DNA of 64,000 bases from NCBI GenBank assembly GCA_036346375.1, contig CM070500.1, forward strand, positions 72,916,525 to 72,980,524, read 5' to 3'. Of this stretch, positions 13,201 through 23,959 are shown piece after piece. The position numbers and the translations under genes were made by a program. The stretch comes from Guadua angustifolia. Its lineage: Eukaryota > Streptophyta > Magnoliopsida > Poales > Poaceae. Numbering within the stretch: the first letter of the stretch is position 1; each line of letters begins with the position of its first letter. Under the pieces are notes generated by a model. It saw only the letters and a program-made list of their open reading frames with translations. It made no database searches and was not told the DNA's origin.

Positions 13201-13380
13201 CAAAATTTCGGGTAATTTCGGCGAAATTTCGGGTATTTTCGGCGAAATTTCGAAATTTTGGTGGAAATCAAACCGGATTTGAATTTTGAATCTCCTCCGA
13301 CCGAAATTCCGAAATTTCGGGCGAAATTTTGGATTTCGCCTGGTTCCGAATTTTTTCATCAAACGAAAATTCTAACCCTG
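10209..13380. mobile_element. Non-autonomous hAT element, 3.2 kb, AT-rich
   Basis: A perfect 8-bp duplication CTCGGAAG lies at 10201-10208 and 13381-13388. The termini are CAAGGTTCAAATTTTCG and, inverted, CAGGGTTAGAATTTTCG, followed on both sides by GAAATTTCG-rich subterminal repeats. The interior has no transposase frame. It contains diverged internal direct repeats: 10384-10800 against about 11530-11945, and about 10850-11045 against 12172-12370. The string ATGAATGCAGTAAGCACTGAACTTA occurs near 10781, 11929 and 12461. Relatives are seen at 23080-23560 and, inverted, at about 60764-62190. Confidence 0.88.
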
Positions 13381-13388
13381 CTCGGAAG

Positions 13389-14137
13389 AGAGAGGGTTCA
13401 AGAGTACAACTATTTTGAGGCTACCCGCAAACTAATAAATTTAATGTCACCTTCCTATAATGTCATGTGCCTATCTTCTCCATCTATCTCCCCTTTCCTT
13501 TTTCCTACTCACTTCCCACACCCTTCTTCCCTCTATAACACAAAAATTTAAAATTAGAACATTTAAACTTTAAAAAGTATAAATAGGAAATTTCAACTCA
13601 AAAATTTAAATAAAAAATTAAAAATTAGGAAGTTTTAAATTAGAAAGTTTCAACTCGAAAAATTTTATATCGAAAAAGTTCCAACTCGGAAAGTTTCAAC
13701 ACGAAAAATTTTAAATCAAAAAGATTTCAAATAAAAAGTTTTAACTCGAAAAATTTCAAATAAAAAGTTTCAACTTGAAAAATTTTAAATCGAAAAGTTT
13801 CAACTCATAAAACCTTCTATTCAAAAGCTTTCAATTCAAAATTTTTTTATTCAAAAACTTTTAGTTCGAAAAGTTCTGATTTAAAATTTGAGTTGAAAAA
13901 TTTTCAAATTGAAAAGTTCCAACTCAAAAAATTAAATTAAAAAGTTTCAACTCGAAAAAATTAAAATAAAGAAGTTTCGACTCTGAAAAGTTTAAATTCA
14001 AAAACAAAAAATTCAAATTAAAAAATTCACCTTAAAAAATTCAAATCTAAAAACAAAAAAAAATTGTATAAACCACACGCTGCACGGACGCAGAGATTGC
14101 CAGTCTCCAGTGAGTGTTATCGATGGAAAGAAGAGAC
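13389..14137. repeat. Degenerate AAGTTTCAACTCGAAAAATTT tandem array
   Basis: 13560-14050 consists of 18-24 bp units built on AAAGTTTCAACTCGAAAAAT with frequent substitutions, with no reading frame. The flanks (13389-13555 and 14050-14137) show nothing recognisable. Confidence 0.75.
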
Positions 14138-14146
14138 AAGGGGCTC

Positions 14147-14400
14147 GAATTTTTTTAAAATAATATATTTTTTAAAGAAAATTACAGAAATAATGTGCCG
14201 AAAGAAAACAATTACAGAAGTACCCGTCTGTCGCAATTTGGAATAGATACAAAGAGTCTGTCGCAATTTCAAATTGTGACTAACGGTATAGTCGCAATTT
14301 GGAATTATGACAGATCAGATCAGACTTCTGCGTCAGATTCCAAATTGCGACAGAGGCCTGTCGCAGGCTCTCTGTCGCAATTTGGAATTGCGACAGAGAG
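14147..14400 (+). repeat. Left terminal inverted repeat region of the Mutator-like element
   Basis: About 75 bp of A/T-rich terminus is followed by several TCTGTCGCAATTTGGAATT units in both orientations, which can form hairpins (for example 14366-14400). The same motif recurs in the right end. Confidence 0.8.
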
Positions 14401-14469
14401 CCTTAACCCAACACACCCGAAGCCTTCGGCCTCATTTCTCCAATAGCCCGAAGCCATTCATTTCTGCCG

Positions 14470-14600
14470 CCGCCAGAGAAAAGAGGGGAGAGGAAGAGAA
14501 GGGAGAGGAGGAGAGGAGGAGGAGGAGGAGAGGAAGAGAAGGGAGAGGAGGAGGAAGAGAAGAGAGGAGGAGGAGGAGAGGAGAATTTCGTCGCGGGTTG
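14470..14600 (+). repeat. GA-rich microsatellite (GAGGAGGAG / GGAGAG)
   Basis: A purine-only run of about 110 bp downstream of the left terminus, the strongest low-complexity stretch in the element. The Arg/Glu-rich frames across it are artefacts. It lies where a 5' leader of the mudrA transcript could be. Confidence 0.8.
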
Positions 14601-14744
14601 AGGTAAAAAAATTTTTGTCATCTTTTTTAATGTTCATTGTAGTGATCAAATTAGGATTAGCAATAGAGTTTATTAGGATTGAAATATAGCGTTGAATTGT
14701 ATTAGAAATTAGAAAAAAAGATTGTATTAAGAATTAGGGTTAGC

Positions 14745-15135
14745 AGGAAACAATTTAGTGATTTTGAATTTAGCCTGGCAGTAGTTTATTTAAATTCACG
14801 ATTTAGCGATCGGATTGTGTAGAGTTTTAATTATTTAGTAGCTAGTATACGGGATTTCGGTAGTATTAGTAGTTTTATAGAAAAACGATTTAGTGATTTT
14901 GAATTTAACAGGGTTCGCAGTAGTTTATTTAAATTCACGATTTAGCGATCGGATTGTGTAGAATTTTAATTATTTAGTAGGTAGTATACGGGATTTTGAT
15001 TGTATTACTAGTTTTTTAGGAAAAAGATTTAGTGATTTTGAATTTTGCAGGGTTAGCAGTAGTTTATTTAAATTCACGATTTAGCGATCGGATTGTGTAG
15101 AGTTTTAATTATTTAGTAGGTAGTATACGGGGATC
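14745..15135 (+). repeat. Three tandem copies of a ~135-bp unit
   Basis: Each copy runs from GATTTTGAATTT through AGTAGTTTATTTAAATTC and CGATTTAGCGATCGGATTG to AGTATACGGG. The copies begin near 14760, 14896 and 15034, with a few substitutions. They sit between the left terminus and the mudrA start. Confidence 0.85.
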
Positions 15136-15345
15136 CGCCGCACAAGCTCTCTCGGCACGTGGTAGGTTAACAGTATCGGTGCGACGTCAGCCAACCTGCG
15201 CAATAGCAAAAATATTTTCATCATAGAATAAAACGATATTACCTGTTGTAATACCGAGTATGTCGTCGTATGAGTAGATTAAGAGTTGAAATGTGGTAGC
15301 GTTTTGTCGTGCCATCATAAACAATCAATGGCATGTTTGACAGGT

Positions 15346-17906
15346 ATGGACGAACGAGTAGAATTTAAAATACACTACGGAGAAGGGGTTCCGCAGATGG
15401 GTGCACAAGGGGTGGAACTTAGTCATTTCCCAAGTGTTATGGTGGGCTTGTCACGTCTTTGGTGAGCGTTAGGGGGGCACGGTTAATGATGGTTGTACAA
15501 CATGTTCTCCTTGGATAGGGAATTGCATGATCTGAAGTCGCACGGAGGGGGTCTCGGAGACGGATTACACGTCTTCGGGAGTTAGTAGAACTGAAGGGTC
15601 AAGTCTTGGAGCTCAGACATAAGATTGGCAACCAAAATGGTTGGCCATTAGTGTTGTTGGTGCAAGCATTTCGAAAACCAAGATCACCATACGATGCGTG
15701 AGGAGGCCGGTGGTGATGAAGCGAGGAAGTTGGGGAGAGTAGCCGAACCGAAGGTGTGCGAGATGAGGAAGCTTATGCTCCAAATCCAGATGTTCAGAAT
15801 CACAGTATGCGTGGCGACGAGGAGAAAACATTGAATCGTTGGTTGATGCAATGGAGGCGTAAAGCCGTGAGTATGACAATTTGAGTAACGACATAGACGA
15901 CGAAGAGCATTTCACGGAGGGGATGCATGTCGGCCGATAGATTGGTGGTCAACGAGGGTGAACACTTCCCGTGGCGGTCAGATAGGAATGAGGTGAGGCA
16001 AGGTGCCATTTACAAGAATAAGAGTGAGGTTCAGAAGCGATGGATGATAGGCGGTGTCGCTCAGAGAACCTTTAAGGTTCTGGTCGGACCACGGACGACG
16101 ATGTCGATGCCGATGGAGGGCTGCCAATGGCGTGTGCATGCATCGCCTAAATGGGATACCGCTTGAAAGTGTTCTATAGTTGTCCCACACACGCGTGCGT
16201 GCTACTGAGTCTGCCCAATCACATAGAAACATATCTTCGTGTTTTGTTGCAAATGCAATGTATGGGAAGATTGTGGGCAACTTGAATTTAGAGCCACGTG
16301 CCATCATACTTGCAATAGAGCAGAGGTTTCAGTACACCATAAGCTATGCCAAAGCTTGGAGGGCGAAGCAGAAGGCTTTGGAAACTAGATTTGGTACATT
16401 CGAAGACGCGTATCAGAACCTACCAGGTATGCTTCAGGTGATCAAGGAAAGAAATCCTGGAACTTATGTCGATATTTGTGAGCGGCCCTCGCAGCGCTTC
16501 GCTGGGAAGATGGTACTTCAGCGGGCATTCTTTGCTTTTGGTGCATGTGTCAACGCGTTCAGGCATTGCCGTCCGTTGTTATGTGTTGATGGCACATTCT
16601 TGACTGGGAAGTATAAAGGTCAGATATTGACTGCCATAGGAGTTGATGGCAACAATCAGGTTCTTCCAGTAGCGCTTGCATTCGTGGAGGGTGAGAACAC
16701 AGAAAGCTGGCTCTGGTTTCTGAGGAACGTGAAAGCTGGGGTTGTGGATCGGCGCCCTGGAGTTTGTGTTATACACGATCGGCACCCCGGGCTGTTGAAG
16801 GCGGTCGTGCAGTTGCAGAAAGGTGCAGAAGAAACACATCCATGGCCTGATATGCGAAGTAGGTGGTGCAAACGGCACATGGGTGCTAACTTCTACAAGC
16901 AGTTTAGGAACAAGGATCTTACGAAGCTTTTTAAGAGGTTGTGCGACCAGACCCAACAGAGAAAGTTTGATGCACTGTGAAAAAAGTTGGACGAGCTGAC
17001 ATCGAGGCATACCGCAGAAGCAACGAAGAGGCCAATTCCTAGCACGGAGGAAGCCCCAAGAGTAATCGGAAGTATTACTTCACGCACCCTCCGCACTTGG
17101 TCCGGAGGAATGGAAGATCGACGAAATGCTTATCTGAATGGATAGAGCATGAGCCTAGGCAGAAATGGGCACTGCTTTATGACACCGATGGTTCCCGGTA
17201 TGGGGTTATGACGACTAACTTGGCTGAGGTTTACAACTGGGTCATGCGAGGACTGAGACCCCTTCCTCTTGTTGCTATAGTGGAGGGTGTTCTTCGTGTT
17301 ATGGTACTTTGTGGATCATCATGCCGTATGCGATTGCCATGAGTAATCCTGATGTGAAATACTTTGAGGTGATCTCAGACGTCTGAGAGGACAAAGGGAA
17401 GAAGGGGAGATGCATAGATCATTGAAAATGGGTACGAGGGAGCTTCGTTTCGAGGTACTATGCAAAGAGAAAGGAGGACGTGGGACGAACCGGCGTAAAG
17501 TTGCTCACGAATGCATTCTACATTGGCAAACATGTGTATGCACTGCAATAAGCTCAAGGCGTCAAGCCATGCTTTCATGCTCGCACGTAATGGCTGCGTG
17601 CTCGATAATTCGATGGACCTGTGTATATTCTTATCGCAATTTTTCAGTAAAGAAGCGGTGGCGGCAACTTGGAGTGGAGAAATATATGGCTTTCGAGTGG
17701 TGGGTTTGTTCACGGAGCATCAAAGATGGGAGGATACACGGTGGGTTTCTGATATTAGCAGGCTGAAGGGCGTAGGGCGACGACAAACAAGACGTATAAG
17801 GAATGACATGGACGCTGCAGAAAGCGGGCATCGCACAAAGAAATGCTCCATTTGTAAAGAGATGGGACACTCTTTCAAGTATTGCCCAACAGTTCAGAGG
17901 CCGTGA
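15346..17906 (+). pseudogene. mudrA: mudrA-type transposase of the Mutator-like element, frame-broken
   Basis: A mudrA-family N-terminus begins at the ATG at 15346 (HYGEGVPQMGAQGVELSHF) and is soon interrupted. The longest open piece, 16180-16980, holds the MULE transposase domain: CVDGTFLTGKYKGQ has the first catalytic Asp, and VIHDRHPGLLKA a second acidic site. A TGA at 16978 replaces an expected Trp. Further pieces follow: LSEWIEHEPRQKWALLYD (17121 onward), a SWIM-type zinc finger with LSCSHVMAACS (about 17575) and a C-terminal zinc knuckle CSICKEMGHSFKYC (to 17890). All expected mudrA domains are therefore present in order, but in at least three frames. One frame break, at TGCTCGATAATTC (17600), fits the CTG-to-CG error pattern seen elsewhere. 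The copy may be less damaged than it looks. Confidence 0.85.
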
Positions 17907-18256
17907 AATTGTTGTACGGTCTCCGTATGTATGTAATTGTTAGGTCGCATGTCAATGTGATATGTTGAATTCTATTTGTAATGCATGTATGGTCATATGA
18001 TGTGTAATGCCCAGATATTCCCTAATTCTATTTGTAGGGTGTACTACTACCAAATTCTATTTGCTGGGTGTATTATTACCGAATTCTATTTGGTTCGAAT
18101 TTGTATGTTCGTTGGATGTGTCATTATCGCATTCCAGTTGTTAGCGTTTTTGGACTGTAGAGTGTGGTATTATTATTCAAATTATATTTGTAATTACAGC
18201 ATCAGTTTAATTGTTCATTTAATTTTGTACTAATATTACTTTATTCAATTGCAGGT
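17907..18256 (+). other. Spacer between mudrA and the PMD gene
   Basis: AT-rich, with three diverged copies of (A/T)CAAATTCTATTTG-like units at about 18025-18090. It would hold the mudrA 3' end and the PMD promoter. No clear TATA box was placed. Confidence 0.5.
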
Positions 18257-20846
18257 ATGGCGATGGAGGGAGAGTTATTGGACCCAGTGGTCGACGCGAC
18301 TCATCGGAGTCGCTTGGCCACCGCGCTGCCTCCAGAGGGGGAGGCACCGCTCGAGCTGAGTGCCCTTCACTTGCGCACCCCGATGAGGGCATGGCGGGTC
18401 GACCCCCAATGGGTTCCCAGGTTCGTCCACTTTTCGCAGACTTCCCTTACTAAATCTTGTTCATTTGAACTAATAGTTGTGAAAATGTCTTCCTACAGGT
18501 TGAGAGCTGCAGGGCTACTGCCCATAGCACTGATGGTGGAGGCGACCGCAACAGATGCAGAGGACGGGCGTAGTGCCTCTAGGAGGTTCCTGTACGACAG
18601 GAGCCTGCTTACCGCTTTGGTAGATCGCTGGCGCCCGGAGACGCACACCTTTCACCTCCCGTGCGGTGAGATGGCGCCCACACTAGAGGATGTGACCTAC
18701 CTGCTTGGCCTACCTTGCACTGGGCACGTGGTAGTGCCTGAGGACGTCCACCCGAGTGGCAAAGCGAGCTTTAGCCCGCTTCATGGACGTGCCGCCACCG
18801 ACAAAGGAGTACACACCTTTCGCTAATAAGCACGGTCCAACGCAGAAGTGGCTGATACAGTTTTACGTAAGTGACATTAACTTTATGTACATTTTATTTC
18901 ACTATGTCTTAAAGTTGTGAAACTGACCATTATTTTTTTTGTAGCCCGAGCGAATGGCACCCGGAGCAGGGGACTACGTTGTCAGTCGCCACTTCGAGGC
19001 GCACTGCTAGGTCGTTGGGGGTTCTGTTCACCTCCACCCACGGAGACACCGTCGAAAAGCACTTGATCCAGTACGCGAGGACGATCGCAGACGCCGAGAT
19101 GGAGGAGATCCCGCAGCTAGCGTGGGGATCGGCTGTGCTGGCTACGATGTACCGGGGCCTTTGCGACGGTTGTCGTCGCGTGGGGACCGGTCCTTCTCAC
19201 GGATCGCCCTCTCCTCGCTTGGGCCAGGTCTTTTGAGAGGTTCCAGATCGGCCGACCGCACATCGATCTAGCACCCTACGGACCTGACTTCTACCACGCC
19301 CCCGGGGACGACGTCGACCGTCCTACCATGGGGACGTTGTGGTGCTGCAGACGGGTTAGTAAAATGATCTTTACCATGAGCTATGCGATTATTTTCAAAT
19401 TATTTTCTCTAACTTTACCATTACTTTTTTTTGTAGCCGATGTACGCGCCTGTGACGACACACGCTTAGTACCCCGAGTACGTAGCGATGTTCGACCAGC
19501 TGACAGATGATCGCGTCATCGGCGCCCTTACCACCCGAGTCGGTAGCATGAGCGAGCACCTCACGGCCTCTCCTTGCAAAGGCACCCGTGACGCCGCTTT
19601 TGGTTCACACGGCGCCACCTTGTTTACGACGTGTACGCCGAGACGCACGCCGCATCGCGTGATGAGGCGCTTCGCCTCCGCCAGTCTTCCTCGTTCCCAC
19701 CGGTGAGGTGGTCCCACCTCACGCACATGTAAGTGCTCTTCCATGTCTATTTCGCCACATTTTTTCATGTTTGCGAACTAACGCCATTGCTCATGTTCTC
19801 ATGCAGGTCACATGTAAGGGGTTCATTGGTGCCGCTAGCTGGGCGGCACGAATGATCCCTCACGTTCAGCAGTGGGCGCAGGCGTTGGTTGACGTTCACC
19901 AAGAGGATGCCCGTACGACCCCGGCACGTACGATGAGTACATCCGGTGGTACGCACCACGCACACGCTGCTCGGGTTGTGCGCGCTGCTGACTCGCCTCG
20001 AGGCACGAGCCCTCCGCTCGCGGACACCTACCCCACCCAAATGACTCGGCATTTCACCGAACGGTCAGTACTTCTTCCACAAAACTTGCAATGTATCGTT
20101 ACTGTAATTGTACGAACTAAGTGGCATTTCAATTCGTGTGCAGAGCGACCTTGCTAGGGAGACCATACACGACGTGGACGCACTGTTAGCACGGCTAGGC
20201 CTGGGGGACAGGGTCGAGGTCGCGACGGCGGAGCTCAGAGGGTCATTGCAGGCAGGTATGCGGAGGGCCGTCCGCATCGTCCGGCTTTTACGTCGTGGCA
20301 GAGGCCTAGGGACGACGATGTCGTCTGAGTTCACGGCGTGCCTCCACCATGCAGACGGGTCGACACGCCCGCAGCCACACCACACACGCAGGCGGCCCCC
20401 CTCCTCACATCCCAGGGGGATCTGGTTGGCAGCAGTCCGCACCGTACGCACCTATGACTGCAGGTATACCGCGTTGTCTCTTTTCATCTTTTATGATCTT
20501 AATGTTATGTAATGTACTAACAAGACAACTCTATCAACAGGGGCCTATGCAGCACCAGAGCAGAGCGCGAGCACCTCTGCTGACTACTCTCTACTCGGCG
20601 ACGCCGACTTGGACTTCTTCAGAGATCCGCCCCAAAGAAATTGACGGTGCGGTCCTTGGCCCCTCGCAGCTCGCCGAGGCGCTCGGTCCGAGCCACCCAT
20701 CGCCCGACGTCTTCGCTACTCCTCCAAATTTCAAAGACGCCTGCTAGGAGTACCTGTGGACGAGCCCCGACCACCGACGACCCTCTCGGGCATGTGCAAC
20801 AACAGAGGAAGCCCGGGACCACCCGAGGAGTAGCACCGCGTCGTAG
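18257..20846 (+). CDS. Transposon-borne plant mobile domain (PMD) protein, seven exons
   Basis: Proposed exons are 18257-18420, 18499-18866, 18945-19354, 19437-19728, 19807-20063, 20144-20463 and 20541-20846, all with GT..AG introns of about 75-85 bp. Exon 2 carries a PMD signature (LLPIALMVEATATDAEDG, LVDRWRPETHTFHLPCGEMA, LEDVTYLLGLPCTGHVV). Exon 3 continues with HLIQYARTIADAEMEEIPQL and WGSAVLATMYRGLC, and exon 4 with PEYVAMFDQLTDDRV. The family (MAIN/MAIL1-like, 'aminotransferase-like plant mobile domain') occurs both as host genes acting in gene silencing and inside transposons. Its role in the element is unknown. Small frame breaks occur: one at CACCCGAGTGG (18749-18759), where CCTGAG is expected, and one or more in exon 3. 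These may be sequence errors. The call is confident; integrity is not. Confidence 0.8.
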
Positions 20847-20850
20847 TTAG

Positions 20851-21490
20851 GTGTTTTTTCCGTACTAGATGTGCTGTACATAATTTCTTTGTCACATTAT
20901 GTAGCAAACTTATGCATGGTACTTTATTTCCTTACATTATATTCTATTATTCTGAGCTCAAATTCCCCATTTCTGCAAACTCCCTTTCGCACCCCGTCAA
21001 CATTATCACGTACTAGTCTTGTCAAATCACTCATGTGTTGTCATCTTCGTAATACGGTGATGCCAGCTTCTCTTAAGCTGTCGAGATTTTTAATTGTAGC
21101 TCGCAGTAATGTCAAATCACCCATCTCTTGTTCGCTCAAGACGCTTTCTCGAGTGGATTTAATAGACGACGACACCACAAATTTCGCAATGCAATGTGAC
21201 AGCAGGCTACTTTTAGCTTTCTCAAAGTGATTCGACAATACTCTGCATACCACCAAGCGACACAGCACTACCCATCTCAAGCCGACAGAGAGTGACAGGT
21301 CGTGTAGCTTTCGGCAGAGGGTGATACATCGTGCAGCCTTTGACAGAGGGTGACAGGTCGTGCAGCTTTTCTTATAAGGTTTCAGATCGTGCAGCTTTGA
21401 TGATGGGTGACACGTCGTGCAGCTTTCACAGAGGATGCCAGGCCATCAAAATGGACAAGTGCTGTAATTGTGTGGAGTAACCCCTCACCA
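20851..21490 (+). repeat. Spacer with ~30-bp tandem repeats before the third gene
   Basis: 21281-21440 holds about five imperfect copies of GACAGAGGGTGACAGGTCGTGCAGCTTT, at a spacing near 30 bp. The rest (20851-21280) is unremarkable AT-rich sequence. The repeats lie 50-210 bp upstream of a TATA box and could be protein binding sites (inference). Confidence 0.75.
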
Positions 21491-21505
21491 CCACTATAAA
21501 ACAGG
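21491..21505 (+). promoter_or_regulatory. TATA box of the third transposon gene
   Basis: CACTATAAAACAGG with TATAAA at 21495-21500, 76 bp before the ATG at 21576. Spacing and sequence fit a plant core promoter. Confidence 0.65.
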
Positions 21506-21575
21506 TCGAGGGTAGACATCCAACACAAACAAACCAAAGAATAAACGCCACCGAATCTACACAAATTAGGGCACA

Positions 21576-22987
21576 ATGTCGTTTCTCACGCCTCTTCAAA
21601 GAAGCGAAGTCATTCCGCCCGAATATCCGGATGCCAAGAGCGCCGACGCCTCTAGTTCTCACGGAGTTGCCCGACCCAAATGCGATTGCAACCTACAAAG
21701 CGAAGATGATGCAATCTACCCATGGAGAGACGGCCACCACCACTCATCAAGTTGTTCCGCACCTACGAGGTAAACCTTCCGTGTCCACACAATACAGGTA
21801 ACACTACCATTTCATGCATCGTTTTTTCTTTTCAAAGACAAGGACCGGTGTTGCTTCTTCCAATGGATCGACGAGCCGGAACGACGTGACTACGAATTTC
21901 TCTCCAACTGCCACGACGCCTACCCCGCTTCGCCCGAGAACTTCACCCGGTGGGAGAGGCCGCCAGGATATGTCCCTTTTCTAGATCGACCAGAGCTTAG
22001 GGCCGGTGGGCAAGGGGCCAACCAATCGGTGAGTTTCATGCGACATACTCATGTTAAACTCACAAAGTAGTAGTTCTAAACCAGTTCATCGCACACAGGA
22101 GTTCAAAAGGAAACTTGCGAATTCGCCAAGTCAAAGGAGAAACTTCCTCCGTACACCCAAAGCCCCGACTTTTTGCGAACATGGCTCGCAGCAATGGTTG
22201 ATACCGCCACGATGATCTAGCGGACCGGAGATTCTACCGGTGCCCTTGGCCGAGGATGAATGGTGCGGCTACTTCAACTGGTGGACCCGAGACGCACTCA
22301 CCCACATCTCAAAGTTCTCAGATGGGATAATTGGGGAGCAACCCTCCGTGGTGCCACTACCGCCCGTAAAAGCCGCACTTTAGCACGCCTACGGATTATT
22401 CAACGACCAAAGCGGCATATCTGCATTGATCGCAGGCACGCTTTCGGTTGTCCAAGGATAAGCCCAACACACACCTCCTGCACCATATAGTGGAGTGCGA
22501 GCCGAAACAGAGCAGGCGTCTCCGCATGTCTCCGCCAACAGCCAACACACTAGAGGTGCAAGAGGGTTCCTCCTCTCGAAGAAGAAGGGACAAGGGGAAG
22601 CAGCCGGCCGAGGTCCGCACCACGCAACAAATCCTTGACGCGTTGCGCAGACCAACCGAGAACCCGGGTGGTATTAACATAGGGGACGCCGGGAATCGGG
22701 ATGACAAGCCCATATGGGAGGGCAGAAATCCACATAAAAAAGACCAACAAATTATGTCTTATACACCCGAGACGTACGACATAGGCCACCCATTCGGCGA
22801 CAGCTGGGTGAACTTCGGATCCCCATGGAGTTCTTTCATAGTAGGGATTGAGCGGTGTCCGATGACAAATCGCAAATTTAACACGGGTCAGGTAATATGC
22901 AGAAAATGTGGGACATCATTCTGGCTGTACCCAGATAGGCGGAACGTTCATTTGTTCCACCATGACAAACATGCTTTCGTTAGTTAG
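21576..22987 (+). CDS. Third gene of the Mutator-like element, Cys-rich CCFFQW protein
   Basis: Proposed exons are 21576-21769, 21838-22028 and 22099-22987, with GT..AG borders. Exon 1 begins MSFLTPLQRSEV and has a CDC motif (PKCDCN). Exon 2 reads DRCCFFQWIDEPERRDYEFL, a pattern like GRF-type zinc-finger proteins often found in plant transposons. Exon 3 is broken by stops in its first half (YFNWWTRDALTHISKF). It ends in an open stretch (22448-22987) with GDSWVNFGSPWSSFIVG and a possible C2H2-like element (CRKCGTSFW...HLFHHDKH). Function unknown; it could bind nucleic acid. The frame breaks mean either decay or sequence error. The last 540 bases could be a separate gene. Confidence 0.55.
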
Positions 22988-23079
22988 TTCGTCAAGCAAT
23001 TTCGTCACTGTTGTAATGCCCTTGTAATATAATCTAATTTATTGCTTATTTTATCATCTGAACTTTCGGTGTATGTGCC

Positions 23080-23560
23080 CTTATATATGTTCAACAAATA
23101 ATTTAAGTTTTCATAACATGAGTTGTTGTCGACTATAAAATTTTGAAACTTTTTGTCCACGGTTATGATGCATCACTAATGTTCCCATAAAATTTTTATC
23201 AAGCTTTATAAATTTTTAAAAATTCGCATGCTGCTACCGCAGAATTTTGCCATATCGGACACTAGCACTATCTTAATTTTTAAAAATTCATAGAGCTTGA
23301 TCATTTTATGAAAATTTTATGGGAACATTAGTGATGCATCATAACCATGGACAAAAAATTTTAAAATTTTCTAACGTGGTTTGTTTCATTTTCATTCGGT
23401 TCAAACTTGTCGGCGAGCGTTTTATCAGGACAGTTGTATTGTTTGAATTTTAAAAAATTCCTCACATCTTAAAATCATTTGAAATTTTCATGGTAATATC
23501 AATGATACATCAGGAACCTCCATAAAAAATTTCAAAATTTTTCGACGTCTTAAACGGATT
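23080..23560. repeat. Inverted repeat related to the 10209-13380 hAT family
   Basis: The stretch 23158-23233 is the inverse of 23274-23349 (sharing GATGCATCACTAATGTTCCC and TTTTTAAAAATTC). The same motifs occur at 61020-61260 and in 12700-13130. It lies downstream of the third gene. Confidence 0.7.
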
Positions 23561-23574
23561 TTGGTATTCCGGGT

Positions 23575-23935
23575 ATGGGGGCCGCGAGTGCCTTTTTCGA
23601 TTTTCGTAACTTCCTACTGGGGCAACGTCTGGTTATCTTGCCCATACGTAAGTGGTAGCCCGCGTTGCGTAGGTCGCACTTGATTTTTCCTGTATTTTTT
23701 GGGCCATATCCGGCTTCTCCCGCGGGCCTACGAAAACCCCTAAGTGGCCACGATATCTGTGGTTTCATAGCCGCGAGTGCCTTTTTCGATTTCAGAACTT
23801 CTGCGGGGCAACGCCTCGCTATCTCGCCCATACGTAGTAGTAGCACGCGCTATGAGGTCGCTCTTGATTTTTCTCGTATTTTTGAATCGATCTCGCCTAT
23901 CCATGGGTGCGAAAACCCTTAAGTGGCCACGATTT
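23575..23935 (+). repeat. Two tandem copies of a ~185-bp unit
   Basis: Both copies start CCGCGAGTGCCTTTTTCGATTT (near 23582 and 23771), pass GGGGCAACG and CGCCCATACGTA, and end CTTAAGTGGCCACGAT or CCTAAGTGGCCACGAT. They are diverged by small gaps. No coding sense found. Confidence 0.8.
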
Positions 23936-23959
23936 TCACTTTTTCAGGTCCCATGAGTG

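Noticed and set aside
14195..14400. Stand-alone microRNA hairpin from TCTGTCGCAATTTG palindromes
   Set aside because: The same units fill both termini of the Mutator-like element; they are terminal repeats.
21281..21440. CRISPR-like array
   Set aside because: Units are adjacent without unique spacers, and this is plant nuclear DNA.
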